A stretch of 64,000 nt of DNA from Actinomyces qiguomingii. GTDB lineage: Bacteria; Actinomycetota; Actinomycetes; Actinomycetales; Actinomycetaceae. Shown here in pieces: positions 17,848 through 27,061 of the stretch (the stretch's first letter is position 1; each line of letters opens with the position of its first letter). Location: the NCBI RefSeq assembly GCF_004102025.1, contig NZ_CP025228.1, positions 62,001 through 126,000 of the forward strand, read 5' to 3'. A program made the position numbers and the translations under genes. Under the pieces are notes generated by a model, which made no database searches, had not been told where the DNA came from, and saw only the letters and a program-made list of their open reading frames with translations.

Positions 17848-18308
17848 GTCGGTCAACCTGTGGTCCTGCTGGTGCGATCTGCCCCGATCGGGGCTCCCTG
17901 AGCCTACCAGGCCGAGCCTGGGAGCACGGGGAATGCCGCATCGGAGGGTGCCGTGAGCGAGCTGGGTGGAGGCTGGGGCATCGACGGCTATGCCATCTAT
18001 GTCATCACGGACGCGCATCGGCCAGGTGGCGGAGGCCCTCCGCCGAACGGTTAGCCGAATCGGACCTCCGATTGGCTGATGGCAGGGTCTTGGCCTGCTG
18101 GCAGACTTATCTACGTCGGCAGGGAACGCCGGTCCCTGAAAGCAGATCCCTGGCTGGTTCGGGCTCGGGCTCCAAACGGAGTCCGGGCCCGAACCGCGTC
18201 TAGGCGTGGATCTGGTGTAACTGCGCTTGGACCGCAGCCAGACGGTCCATAGGTGTTTGCGGTGGTAGGGCGGAGTTATTCGTCGGGTGCGGCAGATCGG
18301 GCGGAGCC
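17848..18308. other. Intergenic region with one terminator, otherwise nothing recognised
   Basis: 461 bases between the start of the fusion gene and the end of the regulator gene (both minus strand). It holds the hairpin at 18156-18195. The open frame continuing from the fusion gene has no start signal here and I do not regard it as coding. Confidence 0.5.
18156..18195 (-). terminator. Hairpin terminator of the regulator gene
   Basis: GGTTCGGGC pairs with GCCCGAACC, with a further CGG-CTCC/GGAG-CCG extension across two mismatches and loop AAAC. It lies about 115 bases after the regulator stop. There is no U tract, as is common in actinobacteria. Confidence 0.6.
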
Positions 18309-19400
18309 CTAGTGACGGGTGGGTGCGGGCCCTGTGGAGTCGCGGACGACGAGGGCAGGTTCGACGCGCAGATGCGTGCACGGCTGGTCGGGTGACGTCA
18401 GTCGAGAGGCGAGGGCACGCACGGCGTAGCGGCCCAACGCCTGCTTGGGTGGGGCGATGGCGGTAAGGGCGGGACGAGCGATGGCCGCGAGCTCGTCGTC
18501 GTAGGCGATGACCGAAATGTCCTGCGGCACTGAAGCGCCCGAGTCCACAAGGCACTCCAACAACAGCAGGGCGGCCTCGTCGGAATGAACCATGATCGCG
18601 GTGACACCCTGGGCGAGGCACTGCGCAGTGAATTCCTTGATAAGTGCCAGTCGGGCACCGCCGTCTTGTCGGGTGGTGTCCAAATGAGCGGCCGGCTCAA
18701 GCTCGGCCGCCTGCAGTGCCTCCGTGTAGCCGGCCGCGATGGCGTGCCGCGAGGGGATCGGCTTGTCCAGGATCAGTGCGATGCCTTGGTGCCCGAGGCT
18801 GCGCAGGTACTGCACGCACACCTGGGCACCCCGACGGTGATCGGCGACGACGGAGTCGAATCCGCGCGCCTGGAAGGAATGCGGGTTCGCCTCCCGCTCC
18901 ACCAGGACGATCGGGATCCTCAGGTCTTCCAAGTACTGGATGAGCCGGTCGCTGTCAGTCGACTCCACGTCGGGAACCACCGCGAGTGCGTCGAGCTGTG
19001 TGTGCTCCACCAGTTGCTTGACCTGACTGAGGTTGTCTCGGGCGGAGAAGGTTGATCCTTGAAGCAGCACGCGAGCGCCGATCTCATCGGCCGCCAGGTT
19101 GGCCCCCTCAATGATGCTGGGCCAGTAGAAGTCCAGCGAGGGGGCGATGAAGCCGATGGTCAGGCCCGCTCGCAGCAGGGCGGGTGATTGCGGGGTGACG
19201 GCGAGCCTGGCCCCGCCGCGCACACGTGTCACCAAGCCCTGCCGGGCGAGCTCATTGATGTCACGGCGCACGGTGATCGGGGTCACGCCTAGCTCCTGGG
19301 CCAGCGCCGCCGTACGGACGCTGCCCTGGAGCCTGAGACGCTTGAGGAGCTGGTCGCGTCGGTTGGACGGCAGATCTTGTGCGTCGTCTCCCATGAGCAT
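18309..19400 (-). CDS. DeoR-headed, LacI-bodied sugar-responsive repressor
   Basis: 363 residues. The N-terminal winged helix is DeoR-like (RRDQLLKRLRLQGSVRTAAL, TPITVRRDINELARQGLV, then RVRGGARL). The rest (about 80-360) is a LacI/RbsB-type periplasmic-binding fold (TIGFIAPSLDFYWPSIIEG, SVVADHRRGAQVCVQYL, GVTAIMVHSDEAALLLL). GGAGGAAC lies 6 bases before the ATG. It is divergent from the sugar ABC operon at 19760, with an inverted repeat (19639-19677) next to that operon's promoter as a plausible operator. It most likely represses the operon until a sugar binds. Confidence 0.87.
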   Translation of the reverse strand: MLMGDDAQDLPSNRRDQLLKRLRLQGSVRTAALAQELGVTPITVRRDINELARQGLVTRVRGGARLAVTPQSPALLRAGLTIGFIAPSLDFYWPSIIEGANLAADEIGARVLLQGSTFSARDNLSQVKQLVEHTQLDALAVVPDVESTDSDRLIQYLEDLRIPIVLVEREANPHSFQARGFDSVVADHRRGAQVCVQYLRSLGHQGIALILDKPIPSRHAIAAGYTEALQAAELEPAAHLDTTRQDGGARLALIKEFTAQCLAQGVTAIMVHSDEAALLLLECLVDSGASVPQDISVIAYDDELAAIARPALTAIAPPKQALGRYAVRALASRLTSPDQPCTHLRVEPALVVRDSTGPAPTRH

Positions 19401-19495
19401 TCGGGTTCCTCCAACTGTATGCGGCGGTGTAGGCGCCGGCGGTACAGATGCATCCTCGCCTGGCGGCGGGCCCCAGGGGAAACCAGGGGAAACAC

Positions 19496-19565
19496 TGCCG
19501 CAGCCGCAGCCGCAGCCGCAGCCGCAGTCTCAGCTGAAGCCGCAGTTGCAGCCAAAGCCGCAGCC
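19496..19565. repeat. Hexanucleotide-rich tract (GCCGCA type)
   Basis: Four perfect CAGCCG units followed by diverged copies (CAGTCT, CAGCTGAAGCCG, CAGTTG). It sits between the divergent regulator and sugar operon. No coding potential is claimed. Confidence 0.8.
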
Positions 19566-19638
19566 TCCCTGCGCGGCAGCCGGTGCACGCGGCTGACGGG
19601 GTGCATCGGTACAGCACGAACTCTACGGCACGCGGGCA

Positions 19639-19677
19639 AGTTCGATCATGATGCCTTGAGGGACAAACGATCGAACT
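19639..19677. promoter_or_regulatory. Candidate operator: AGTTCGATC / GATCGAACT inverted repeat
   Basis: Nine-base arms at 19639-19647 and 19669-19677 are perfect inverse complements with 30 bp between arm starts, about three helical turns. The second arm ends 10 bases before the -35 element of the sugar operon. This is the natural binding site for the adjacent repressor; the assignment is inference. Confidence 0.5.
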
Positions 19678-19687
19678 AGATCAGTAC

Positions 19688-19717
19688 TTGACGTAATGGA
19701 ACATCCCGCCCTATGCT
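19688..19717 (+). promoter_or_regulatory. Promoter of the sugar ABC operon
   Basis: TTGACG at 19688-19693 and TATGCT at 19712-19717, separated by 18 bp, about 40 bases before the start codon of the binding protein. A good match to a primary sigma factor promoter. Confidence 0.65.
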
Positions 19718-19759
19718 ACCGGCAGGTCTCGTTTGCAATGAAGGGAAGGGGATCCGCTC

Positions 19760-21112
19760 ATGTCAGCCGCAAAGACGCCTTCGCGCGCGTCGCTCAACTC
19801 CTCACTCGGCCCGCGTTCCCGCACGCCTCGGGCGGCTCTTTCGGTCCCGGTCACGCGACGCTCATTCGCCAGAGGTGCTGCACTCGCCGTGCCGGCGTTG
19901 GCGCTGGCCGCCTGCGCCTCGGGCGGATCCTCCGCCGAAGAGGAGACCGACACGCTCACCTTCTGGCTTTCGGGCGACGCCAATGAGGGAGGCGGATACG
20001 CGGCACTTGCCGCCGACTATGAAAAGGAGACCGGCATCCACATTGAGATCGTCGACGTCGCCTACGACGACTTCAACACCAAGCTGGTCAATGCCGCACT
20101 GGCCAACGACCTTCCCGACATCGGCCGCATTCCGTCGGTCGACCCGACCTTCTCCGAAGATCTGGTGGACCTGGCCGACGTCGCTTCCGAGCGGGGCATT
20201 ATGACCAACCTGCTGGTGCCCGATGACGATGGGCGAGTCACCACCCTACCTGCCGCGCTCACCGCAGTGGGGCTGTTCATCAACAAATCCCTGTTCGACC
20301 AGGCCGGAGTCGAGTATCCGACTGCGGAGGAGGAGATCTGGACCTGGGAGGAGTTCGTTGAGGCGGTCACGCGGGTCAGGGCGAACACCGGCGCCGCATA
20401 CGGCCTGGTGATGGACCGCTCATCGCACCGGCTGCGCTCCTTCCTTTACCAGTTCGGCTCCAAGGGCTTCACCGAGGGCGAGGACGGCGCATACACCACG
20501 GACGATGCGGCCCGCACCGCCCTGGAATTCTTCGCCGGCATCAACGACGACGCCACCATGCCCAGATCGGTGTGGTTGTCTGAGGACGACCCGTCGGCAC
20601 TGTTCAAGTCGGGTCGCGTGGCCGCCTACTACTCCGGCGTGTGGCAGCTGGCGGACTTCAACTCAAATATCACCGATTTCGAGTGGGCCTCGGTCTACAT
20701 GCCGGCTCAACCCACCCGTGCGACCAACCTGGGTACAAACCTGATGGTGGCCTTCTCCGCCAACGGACACGGACAGGCGGCGAAAGACTTCATCTCCTGG
20801 ACCTACCAGGACGAGCACTACGCGAAGTACTGCAAACTCGCCGGCGCACTGCCCTCCATTGAGGGAGTCGAGGTGGACTACGACTTCGCGCAGGACGCCT
20901 TCGACACCTACAACAACGAGATCGCGGCAGCGCCCGACATCGCCGGCTACCAGATCACTTCTCAACTTCAGTGGCAGAACGCCGGCAAGACCATGGACGG
21001 AGATCCCCTGCGCGACGAGGTCATCAAGTACCTCAGCGGGGAACAGGACGTCGATGCCACGATCAGCGCCATCGAGACACAGCTGAGCGAGCAGGTGGGC
21101 GGGGCGTCCTGA
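19760..21112 (+). CDS. CUT1 sugar ABC transporter substrate-binding lipoprotein
   Basis: 450 residues, family 1 extracellular solute-binding protein. A long N-region with TRRSFARGAALAVPALALAA ends in the lipobox Cys at residue 52; the twin Arg suggests possible Tat export. The mature part has TDTLTFWLSGDANEGGGYAA, YEKETGIHIEIVDV and the hinge motif LTAVGLFINKSLFDQAGVEYP, typical of this class, and the usual WTWEEF Trp-rich segment. It heads an operon with two permeases. As usual for CUT1 systems no ATPase is encoded here; a shared MsiK-type ATPase elsewhere is expected. The sugar is unknown, and downstream genes suggest a modified or polymeric one. Confidence 0.93.
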   Translation: MSAAKTPSRASLNSSLGPRSRTPRAALSVPVTRRSFARGAALAVPALALAACASGGSSAEEETDTLTFWLSGDANEGGGYAALAADYEKETGIHIEIVDVAYDDFNTKLVNAALANDLPDIGRIPSVDPTFSEDLVDLADVASERGIMTNLLVPDDDGRVTTLPAALTAVGLFINKSLFDQAGVEYPTAEEEIWTWEEFVEAVTRVRANTGAAYGLVMDRSSHRLRSFLYQFGSKGFTEGEDGAYTTDDAARTALEFFAGINDDATMPRSVWLSEDDPSALFKSGRVAAYYSGVWQLADFNSNITDFEWASVYMPAQPTRATNLGTNLMVAFSANGHGQAAKDFISWTYQDEHYAKYCKLAGALPSIEGVEVDYDFAQDAFDTYNNEIAAAPDIAGYQITSQLQWQNAGKTMDGDPLRDEVIKYLSGEQDVDATISAIETQLSEQVGGAS

Positions 21113-21160
21113 CGGTAACCACGGTTGGCGTCAGGATCCCAGGTGAGCTCCGGGGGTGAC

Positions 21161-22126
21161 ATGATGAGTGTCCGGCCAGTCAGTCGTGCGGCCTTCGGGA
21201 CGACGACGAGTCGCTTTCCGGGTGGGCGGACGCCCGGGTTCATGCGGAAACGAAGGTCGCCGGGGACCTACCGGTGGCAGCCCCTGGTCCTCACCGGCGT
21301 CATCATCGCCCTGTACGCGGTCTTCTTCATCTGGCCAGCGGCGACGGGCCTGTTCTACTCCTTCACCGACTACCGCGGGCGGGGGAGCTATGAGATCGTG
21401 GGCCTGGCCAACTACACGGACCTGTTTGCCGACGAGGATTTCTACGGCGCACTGCTGCGCACCTTCCAGTATGCGATCGTCTCCGTGCCGCTGACATACG
21501 CGCTGTCACTGCTGACGGCCGTGTTTCTGACGAGTGAGCGCGTGGTGGGCAAGTCGGTGGCGCGGTTGGTGTTCTTCATGCCCTGGCTGATATCCCCTAT
21601 TGTGGTCGGGGTCATTTGGCGGTGGCTGTTCGGCGAGAGTTTCGGTCTTATCAATTATCTGATCTCCCGAATGGGCGGAACGGGACCGAAATGGCAGACG
21701 GATGCGGACCTGTCACTCATGGTGGTGGTCTTCGCTGGAGCCTGGGCTGGCACTGCATTCTCCATGCTGCTGTTCATTTCCGCCCTGCGCAACGTGCCCC
21801 GCAGCCTCAAGGAGGCTGCCGCCTTGGACGGCGCCACCCCGTGGCAGACCTTCTGGCACGTGACCATGCCGTCGATACGGCCGACGTCGTTCATGGTGAT
21901 TCTGCTGGCCACGCTCGGTGCGATGAAGGAGTTCGCCATGGTTCAGGCAGTCAATGGGGGCGGTCCGGGCACCGCCAACAACCTGATCGTGCAGTACATC
22001 TACACCACCGGGTTCTCCCAAGCGAAGATCGGCTACGCATCGGCCGCCTCAATGATCCTCATGGTCATCCTCCTGGTGCTGTCCCTGGCACAGCTGTATG
22101 TGAATAACCGCAGGGAGGCGCGATGA
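21161..22126 (+). CDS. Sugar ABC transporter permease, MalF type
   Basis: 321 residues from ATG 21161; the frame is open further upstream but only this start has a purine-rich site. Six membrane helices. The EAA loop reads EAAALDGATPWQTFWHVTMP, the cytoplasmic contact with the ATPase. The N-terminal 40 residues are basic. The last four bases overlap the next permease start (ATGA), so the two subunits are made together. Confidence 0.93.
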   Translation: MMSVRPVSRAAFGTTTSRFPGGRTPGFMRKRRSPGTYRWQPLVLTGVIIALYAVFFIWPAATGLFYSFTDYRGRGSYEIVGLANYTDLFADEDFYGALLRTFQYAIVSVPLTYALSLLTAVFLTSERVVGKSVARLVFFMPWLISPIVVGVIWRWLFGESFGLINYLISRMGGTGPKWQTDADLSLMVVVFAGAWAGTAFSMLLFISALRNVPRSLKEAAALDGATPWQTFWHVTMPSIRPTSFMVILLATLGAMKEFAMVQAVNGGGPGTANNLIVQYIYTTGFSQAKIGYASAASMILMVILLVLSLAQLYVNNRREAR

Positions 22127-23043
22127 CAAGCAACGAGCGTTCGGCGAGACCCGCTCCGAAAACGTCCAGAAGACGTGATGCCCGGGCCCGCAGGCCCGGT
22201 AGGCGGCGGTCCGAGCAGGAGCTCGCCCACACCCGAAAGTCACCTCTGCTCACCGCAACCATGTGGCTGGTGGCCCTGGTTTACGGATTCCCGGTGCTGT
22301 GGTTTCTGCTCTCCTCGTTCAAACCCGGCGGGGAGCTGTTCTCCTTTCCGCTGTCCTTCTTCCCGCGGCAGTGGACGGTTGACGGTTATGCGCAGGCGTG
22401 GACGCGATTCGACTTCGCCACCTACTTCAAGAACACCCTCATAGTCGCCTCCACCACGACGGTGCTTACGGTTATCGTATCCGCCGCAACCGGGTACGCG
22501 CTGGCCAAATACTCCAATCGCTGGTTGAAGGTGTTGTTCGTGGCCCTGCTCATGACCACCATGCTGCCTACGGAGGTCATACTGTCGCCCACCTTCCTGG
22601 TGATCCGTGATCTGGGCCTATACAACCGGCTCGCCGGTCTGGTCATGCCCTCAATCATGACGGCCACGGGCGTGTTCATGTTCCGCCAGTTCTTCATCAC
22701 GGTTCCCGACGAGCTCCTAGAAGCCGCCAGGATCGATGGTTCCGGGGAGCTGTCAACATTCTTCCGCATAATGGCGCCGCTGTCCCGGCCCACCATGCTC
22801 ACCTTGGCAATTTTCTCATTCCAATGGCGCTGGAATGACTACATCTGGCCGCTGATCGTGATCTCGGACAAGAACAAGTTCACACTCCAGGTGGCGCTGC
22901 GCTCGATTGTAGGTGCGGAGAACATCAACTGGACCGTGCTCCTGGGGGCGTCGATAATCTCCATCGTTCCCCTGCTGATCATCTACCTGGTCTTCCAGCG
23001 CAACATCATGGGTGCGGACCTGAGTACAGGAATCAAGGACTGA
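22123..23043 (+). CDS. Sugar ABC transporter permease, MalG type
   Basis: 306 residues, six helices. The EAA loop is LLEAARIDGSGELSTFFRIM. A basic N-terminal tail (RRRDARARRPGRRRSEQE) is longer than usual for MalG proteins. Translation is coupled to the upstream permease, and the next gene follows after 7 bases, so the catabolic genes belong to the same transcript. Confidence 0.93.
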   Translation: MTSNERSARPAPKTSRRRDARARRPGRRRSEQELAHTRKSPLLTATMWLVALVYGFPVLWFLLSSFKPGGELFSFPLSFFPRQWTVDGYAQAWTRFDFATYFKNTLIVASTTTVLTVIVSAATGYALAKYSNRWLKVLFVALLMTTMLPTEVILSPTFLVIRDLGLYNRLAGLVMPSIMTATGVFMFRQFFITVPDELLEAARIDGSGELSTFFRIMAPLSRPTMLTLAIFSFQWRWNDYIWPLIVISDKNKFTLQVALRSIVGAENINWTVLLGASIISIVPLLIIYLVFQRNIMGADLSTGIKD

Positions 23044-23050
23044 TCCCGCG

Positions 23051-24829
23051 ATGACTCACTTTGCTGAACTCGCAGCCCAGGCGCAGCGGCAGGCGGCGCG
23101 CATGCTGAGTGAGCAGGAAGATTTTCTGCGTTCGGCTCCGCCTCACCGCGCACTCGCCCGCCGAATGAAAGTGATGGTGGCGTGTTATTGCGCGCCCGGA
23201 GCGCGCGCAGACGGCGACGGCGGGTTGCTTCGCGCCGCGCTCCGGATGGCGCAGGCGCTGGTAGAGGTGCAGGGGCCGACCGGACTGTTCGACGGCGGCA
23301 ACCTGCAATCCCCTCCCGACACCGCCTTCACCGCCAACGACATGCTCGATACCCTCCTGCTACTCAAGCAACCGCCCACCGCTGAACGCCCGCCCGCCTG
23401 CCTTAAGGACGGCGGTAAGACCTGTGAGCCGCTGATCTTTTGTCTGCGGCAAGTGCTTGACGCCTGTTTGGACCGGCTCGATCCGTCCTTGCGCCGCGGC
23501 GGTGTGCACACGCCCAACCATCGCTGGGAACTGTGCCAGGCCCTGGCCAAGTTGGAGTCACGCCGCCCGGATCAGGAGCGACGTGCCCGAATCGACCAGT
23601 GGCTGGCAGAGGGAATCGATGTGGACCCCGACGGCCAATACTCCGAGCGTTCGGCCAGCTACGCGGCGCATGTGACTAACCGGAGCCTGCTGGTTCTGGC
23701 CAGAGAACTCCACCGGCCGGAGCTGGAGGACGTGGTTGTACGCAATCTGGAGGCGGTGGTGGCCATGACCGATCGGGAAGGAAAGGTGGAGACCATTCAT
23801 TCGCGCCGACAGGACCAGTTCCGCACGGTGCCGCTCAGTCTGTTCCACCACCAGCTGCGCCTGATCAGTGTGACCAGGAACCGCGGCGATCTGGCCTGGT
23901 GGTGCGAACGCGCCTGGCGTATGGGCGTAGCGGATCCGGGCGACGAACTCAGCAATGCACTACTTGACCCGCGCAGCACGGCGCCGCTACCCCAGCCGAT
24001 TGCGCCGGGCGCCGATGAGCGACTATTCACGTCGGGCCTGGCCGTGATGCGCCGTCGGAGCCACTACCTGTGCCTGAACGGCGGTTCGGACTGGCCTTTC
24101 CTCAAGAGGACCGTCTCGGGTCTGGCCACAAATCCAACCTTCCTGCACGCCTGGGTGGGGGATGTGGAAATCAGGTCACTGCGACTATCGCGCGACTTCT
24201 TCGGCCTGGGTCCCTTCCGGGCGCAGCGGATTAACCCCCTCACAGCCAAGGACACCGCGGGATATCTGCTCAGTGAGGAGACGACGGCGAATTACTACCA
24301 GCCGCTGCCGGTTGGGGCGCGTCGCCCGGACGGTGATTACGCCCTGGAGCATGAGGGGCGCTTCGCCGCGGCGATGGCGTTCTCACAGCGAGGGTCAGAC
24401 ACCCTCACCCTGAGCACTGAAGTGACCGTGGTGCCTCGACCAGGTGGCTTCGACCTGACAGTAAGGACCCGGGGACCCCGCACCCGCGTGTGCCTGGAGG
24501 TGGCACTGCCGGATCTTCCCGCCGAGGCGGTCACTAGGGTTAAGGAGGGTGTATGGACGCCCGACGCCGATGAGGTGACTTGGGGCAAGGGCGATGGAGC
24601 ACTGCGGATCACCATGGCGGGAGACGTGTGCTTCACGCCGCCCTTCTACGAGCCCGGCGAGGAGCTGCATCATATCGGCGGAACGGATGCGCTTGGCGGA
24701 CAGCGTTTATACATATCCGCGCTAGTGCCTGGGGAGATGAGGCTGCGCTTCCGCTCATATTCGTCGCTGGACGCCGACGTCGAGAACTCCGGTGCGAGGC
24801 GCATCCGCGACACGGGGTACCTGCTATGA
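23051..24829 (+). CDS. Putative heparinase II/III-like polysaccharide-active enzyme
   Basis: 592 residues, cytoplasmic (no signal peptide). The first 330 residues are helical with repeats resembling an (alpha/alpha)n toroid, including GGVHTPNHRWELCQALAKL and GIDVDPDGQYSERSASYAAH. The last 250 are rich in beta strands (TLTLSTEVTVVPRPGGFDLTV). This two-part layout, and an Asn-His-Arg-Trp segment followed by a Tyr-rich motif, resembles heparinase II/III-type lyases and relatives, but I cannot confirm the catalytic residues. It is translated 7 bases after the permease and overlaps the next gene, so it probably acts on the imported sugar. It could equally be a family without a known reaction. Confidence 0.6.
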   Translation: MTHFAELAAQAQRQAARMLSEQEDFLRSAPPHRALARRMKVMVACYCAPGARADGDGGLLRAALRMAQALVEVQGPTGLFDGGNLQSPPDTAFTANDMLDTLLLLKQPPTAERPPACLKDGGKTCEPLIFCLRQVLDACLDRLDPSLRRGGVHTPNHRWELCQALAKLESRRPDQERRARIDQWLAEGIDVDPDGQYSERSASYAAHVTNRSLLVLARELHRPELEDVVVRNLEAVVAMTDREGKVETIHSRRQDQFRTVPLSLFHHQLRLISVTRNRGDLAWWCERAWRMGVADPGDELSNALLDPRSTAPLPQPIAPGADERLFTSGLAVMRRRSHYLCLNGGSDWPFLKRTVSGLATNPTFLHAWVGDVEIRSLRLSRDFFGLGPFRAQRINPLTAKDTAGYLLSEETTANYYQPLPVGARRPDGDYALEHEGRFAAAMAFSQRGSDTLTLSTEVTVVPRPGGFDLTVRTRGPRTRVCLEVALPDLPAEAVTRVKEGVWTPDADEVTWGKGDGALRITMAGDVCFTPPFYEPGEELHHIGGTDALGGQRLYISALVPGEMRLRFRSYSSLDADVENSGARRIRDTGYLL

Positions 24830-25734
24830 CCATCGATTTGACCGGAGCCGACGGATCGACGCTGCTATTCGAGGCGGGAGACACACTCGCGGACACCGCC
24901 TCACCGCGCCCCTACCTGCATCCGATCTGCTCTCCCGCGGGCACCGTGCTCACGGAGATCGCCCCGGCCGACCACCCCCACCACATGGGGCTCTCGCTGG
25001 CCCTACCCGACGTCAACGGCAGCCACTTCTGGGGTGGAAAGACCTATGTGCCGGGACGGGGATACCTCTGGCACAACAGGCACGGGCGTCAACGGGTGGT
25101 TGATGTGAGACCGGACCGGCTGTGTGGGAGGGACGGGGCAGGCAAGACGTTTAGGGGGCGAGGTCTAGAGTGCACAATCGAATGGATCGGCGCCGATGGG
25201 GAGAGTCGACTGATTGAGGACCGGTCCATCACGCGGCTGGTATCACCGCCCGGCGGTTCTGGGAGGAAGGCCGTGCTGAGATGGAACAGTGTCATCACGC
25301 CGCACCATGATGCGGTTATCTCGTCTCCCGGCGCCCAGGGGCGCGCCGGCGCTGGCTACGGGGGCATCTTCTGGCGTTTCCCGCGCCGGCTGGACTGGGA
25401 GGTGTTTTCACCCGAGGCCGCGGGGGAGCGGAGCATCAATGGATCCAGCGCCGAATGGATCGCCATGCGCTCCGCGCCGTCGACCGAGCACCGGTCTGAC
25501 GCGATTGGACAAGCGGTGACAGTAGTGCTGCGCCAGCGCGGTCCCCGCGTCCCCTGGTTCGTGCGAACCGCGGAGTATCCGGGGGTATGCCCGGCACTGG
25601 CATGGTGCGAGCCGCTGCGACTGCCCGCAGGACGCCCCTTCGGTTTTGGACTGGAGGCGCTGATAACGGATGAGGACCTGACTACTGTCACCCGGGTCGA
25701 GCGCGCCCTGGCCGAGGTCGGATGGGAACGATGA
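24826..25734 (+). CDS. DUF6807 (PmoA-like) family protein
   Basis: 302 residues from ATG 24826, overlapping the previous stop (ATGA). The segment RPYLHPICSPAGTVLTEIAP followed by ADHPHHMGLSLAL is the hallmark of the DUF6807/PmoA family, which is found in sugar catabolism loci next to Gfo/Idh/MocA oxidoreductases, as here. The His-rich HPHH and a later WRFPRRLDWEVFSPE complete the domain. The biochemical role is not established, so I give none. The next gene again overlaps by four bases. Confidence 0.75.
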   Translation: MTIDLTGADGSTLLFEAGDTLADTASPRPYLHPICSPAGTVLTEIAPADHPHHMGLSLALPDVNGSHFWGGKTYVPGRGYLWHNRHGRQRVVDVRPDRLCGRDGAGKTFRGRGLECTIEWIGADGESRLIEDRSITRLVSPPGGSGRKAVLRWNSVITPHHDAVISSPGAQGRAGAGYGGIFWRFPRRLDWEVFSPEAAGERSINGSSAEWIAMRSAPSTEHRSDAIGQAVTVVLRQRGPRVPWFVRTAEYPGVCPALAWCEPLRLPAGRPFGFGLEALITDEDLTTVTRVERALAEVGWER

Positions 25735-26876
25735 AACGAGTCCCGACAATCGCCGTCGTCGGGATCCACGGTCACGGCGGCAGACATGTGCGCCACGTAC
25801 TGGCGCTGCAGGGGCGTGGCTGGGCGCGCCTGGCGGCGACGGTTGACCTCCGGCCGCCCCGAGCGGCGGTCGCGCCCCACTTTGCGACCTTGCGGCGGTG
25901 CCTGCAGAGCGTCGACGTGGACGTGGTGGTCATTGCCACCCCCATCAGCACGCATCTCGAGCTCGCCGTCACGGCGCTGAGCGCAGGATGCGATGTGCTG
26001 CTGGAGAAGCCTCCTACCGCATCACTGGAGGAATACCGTCGGCTGTTAACGGTGGCCGGCAGCTCCGGGCGCATACTGCAGATTGGTTTTCAGGCACTCG
26101 GTTCGGCGGCGGTCCCCCGGCTCCGGCGCGCGTTCGCGGACGGAATGGTCGGCTCCTTGCGTGCGGTGGGGATAGCGGGCTGCTGGAGCCGGCCGGTCTC
26201 ATACTGGCGGCGTGCGCCTTGGGCGGGCAGACGCACCCTCGACGGGTGCGACGTCGTCGACGGCGTGCTCACCAACCCATTCGCGCACGCCTTCGCCTCG
26301 GCCCTGGCGATCCTGGGATGCGGGCGGGCCGACGACGTCGGGCCGATCGTGCTCGATCAGTACCGGGTCAATGACATTGAGGCCGACGACACCTCGGCGG
26401 TGCGGATCCAGACCCGGACCGGGGCAGCGGTGACGGCGGCCCTGACGCTGTGTGCTAGGCGTGAGGCGCCGCCGCTGATCACCTTCTACGGCGATAAGGG
26501 GGCAGTGGAGTTGGCGTACACCGAGGATCGCGCCCGGCACCTGGATGCGCACGGGAACACGGTGGCGGGCATCGAGTACGGCCGCCGTGATCTGCTGGGC
26601 AATCTCCTGGCGGCGCGGCAGGGGGAGGAGGAACTGCTGGTGCCACTGGAATCCGTGAGCGGCTTCATGACGCTGTTGGAGGCCGTGCGTCGCGCTCCGG
26701 ACCCGCGCCCGATTGCACCCGAGCTGGTTACTTGGAGGGATGAGCCGGTGGCGGATGGAACGGACCGGACGCCGGTGCTGCGCGACGCCACCCGGTGGGT
26801 GCACCACTGCGCCTCGACCGGGAGCACGTTCCGCGAGGCCGGGGCGCCGTGGGCGGTATCGTCTCGGGACGATTGA
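25731..26876 (+). CDS. Gfo/Idh/MocA-family oxidoreductase
   Basis: 381 residues from ATG 25731, coupled to the preceding stop. The N-terminal Rossmann fold has TIAVVGIHGHGGRHVRH (a His-rich version of the GxGxxG turn), then VDVVVIATPISTHLELAV and the family signature CDVLLEKPPTAS, whose EKP Lys takes part in catalysis. The C-terminal alpha/beta domain follows. It is an NAD(P)-dependent sugar or sugar-acid dehydrogenase, the last gene of the operon, presumably acting with the DUF6807 and lyase-like proteins on the imported sugar. The substrate is unknown. Confidence 0.85.
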   Translation: MKRVPTIAVVGIHGHGGRHVRHVLALQGRGWARLAATVDLRPPRAAVAPHFATLRRCLQSVDVDVVVIATPISTHLELAVTALSAGCDVLLEKPPTASLEEYRRLLTVAGSSGRILQIGFQALGSAAVPRLRRAFADGMVGSLRAVGIAGCWSRPVSYWRRAPWAGRRTLDGCDVVDGVLTNPFAHAFASALAILGCGRADDVGPIVLDQYRVNDIEADDTSAVRIQTRTGAAVTAALTLCARREAPPLITFYGDKGAVELAYTEDRARHLDAHGNTVAGIEYGRRDLLGNLLAARQGEEELLVPLESVSGFMTLLEAVRRAPDPRPIAPELVTWRDEPVADGTDRTPVLRDATRWVHHCASTGSTFREAGAPWAVSSRDD

Positions 26877-26990
26877 CCCGTCGGTTGACTGGGAGGCCGT
26901 GCGGCTCTGCTAACCGTGAAGTGGTAAGCCCGGCGCCTTCGCAGAAACGGAGTGCTGGGTGTTTTTAGACTCTCGGTTGTTGTGTGTTTG

Positions 26991-27061
26991 TCAGGCCGCT
27001 TTCTGGGCGGCGGCCTGCAGTAGCTCGCATTCGAACTGGTTGGGCGTGCGGTACCCGATCG
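26991..27061 (-). pseudogene. C-terminal remnant of an IS3-family transposase
   Basis: Read on the minus strand this encodes IGYRTPNQFECELLQAAAQK plus two Ala and a stop, the end of an IS3-type OrfB (the YRTPNQ motif is typical). The rest of the gene is missing: a family A element begins at 27062. About 23 codons remain. Confidence 0.75.

Noticed and set aside
17848..18621. Upstream extension of the kinase/flippase frame to 18621
   Set aside because: No ribosome site, low-complexity Arg/Pro-rich translation, and it would run through the regulator gene and its terminator.
19496..19565. Hexanucleotide tract as part of a Gln/Pro- or Ala-rich protein
   Set aside because: Frames through it lack starts with ribosome sites and it lies in a divergent promoter region.
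24826..26876. DUF6807 and oxidoreductase as a C-glycoside cleavage pair
   Set aside because: The catalytic partner subunits known for that pathway are not visible here, so the pathway name would be a guess.
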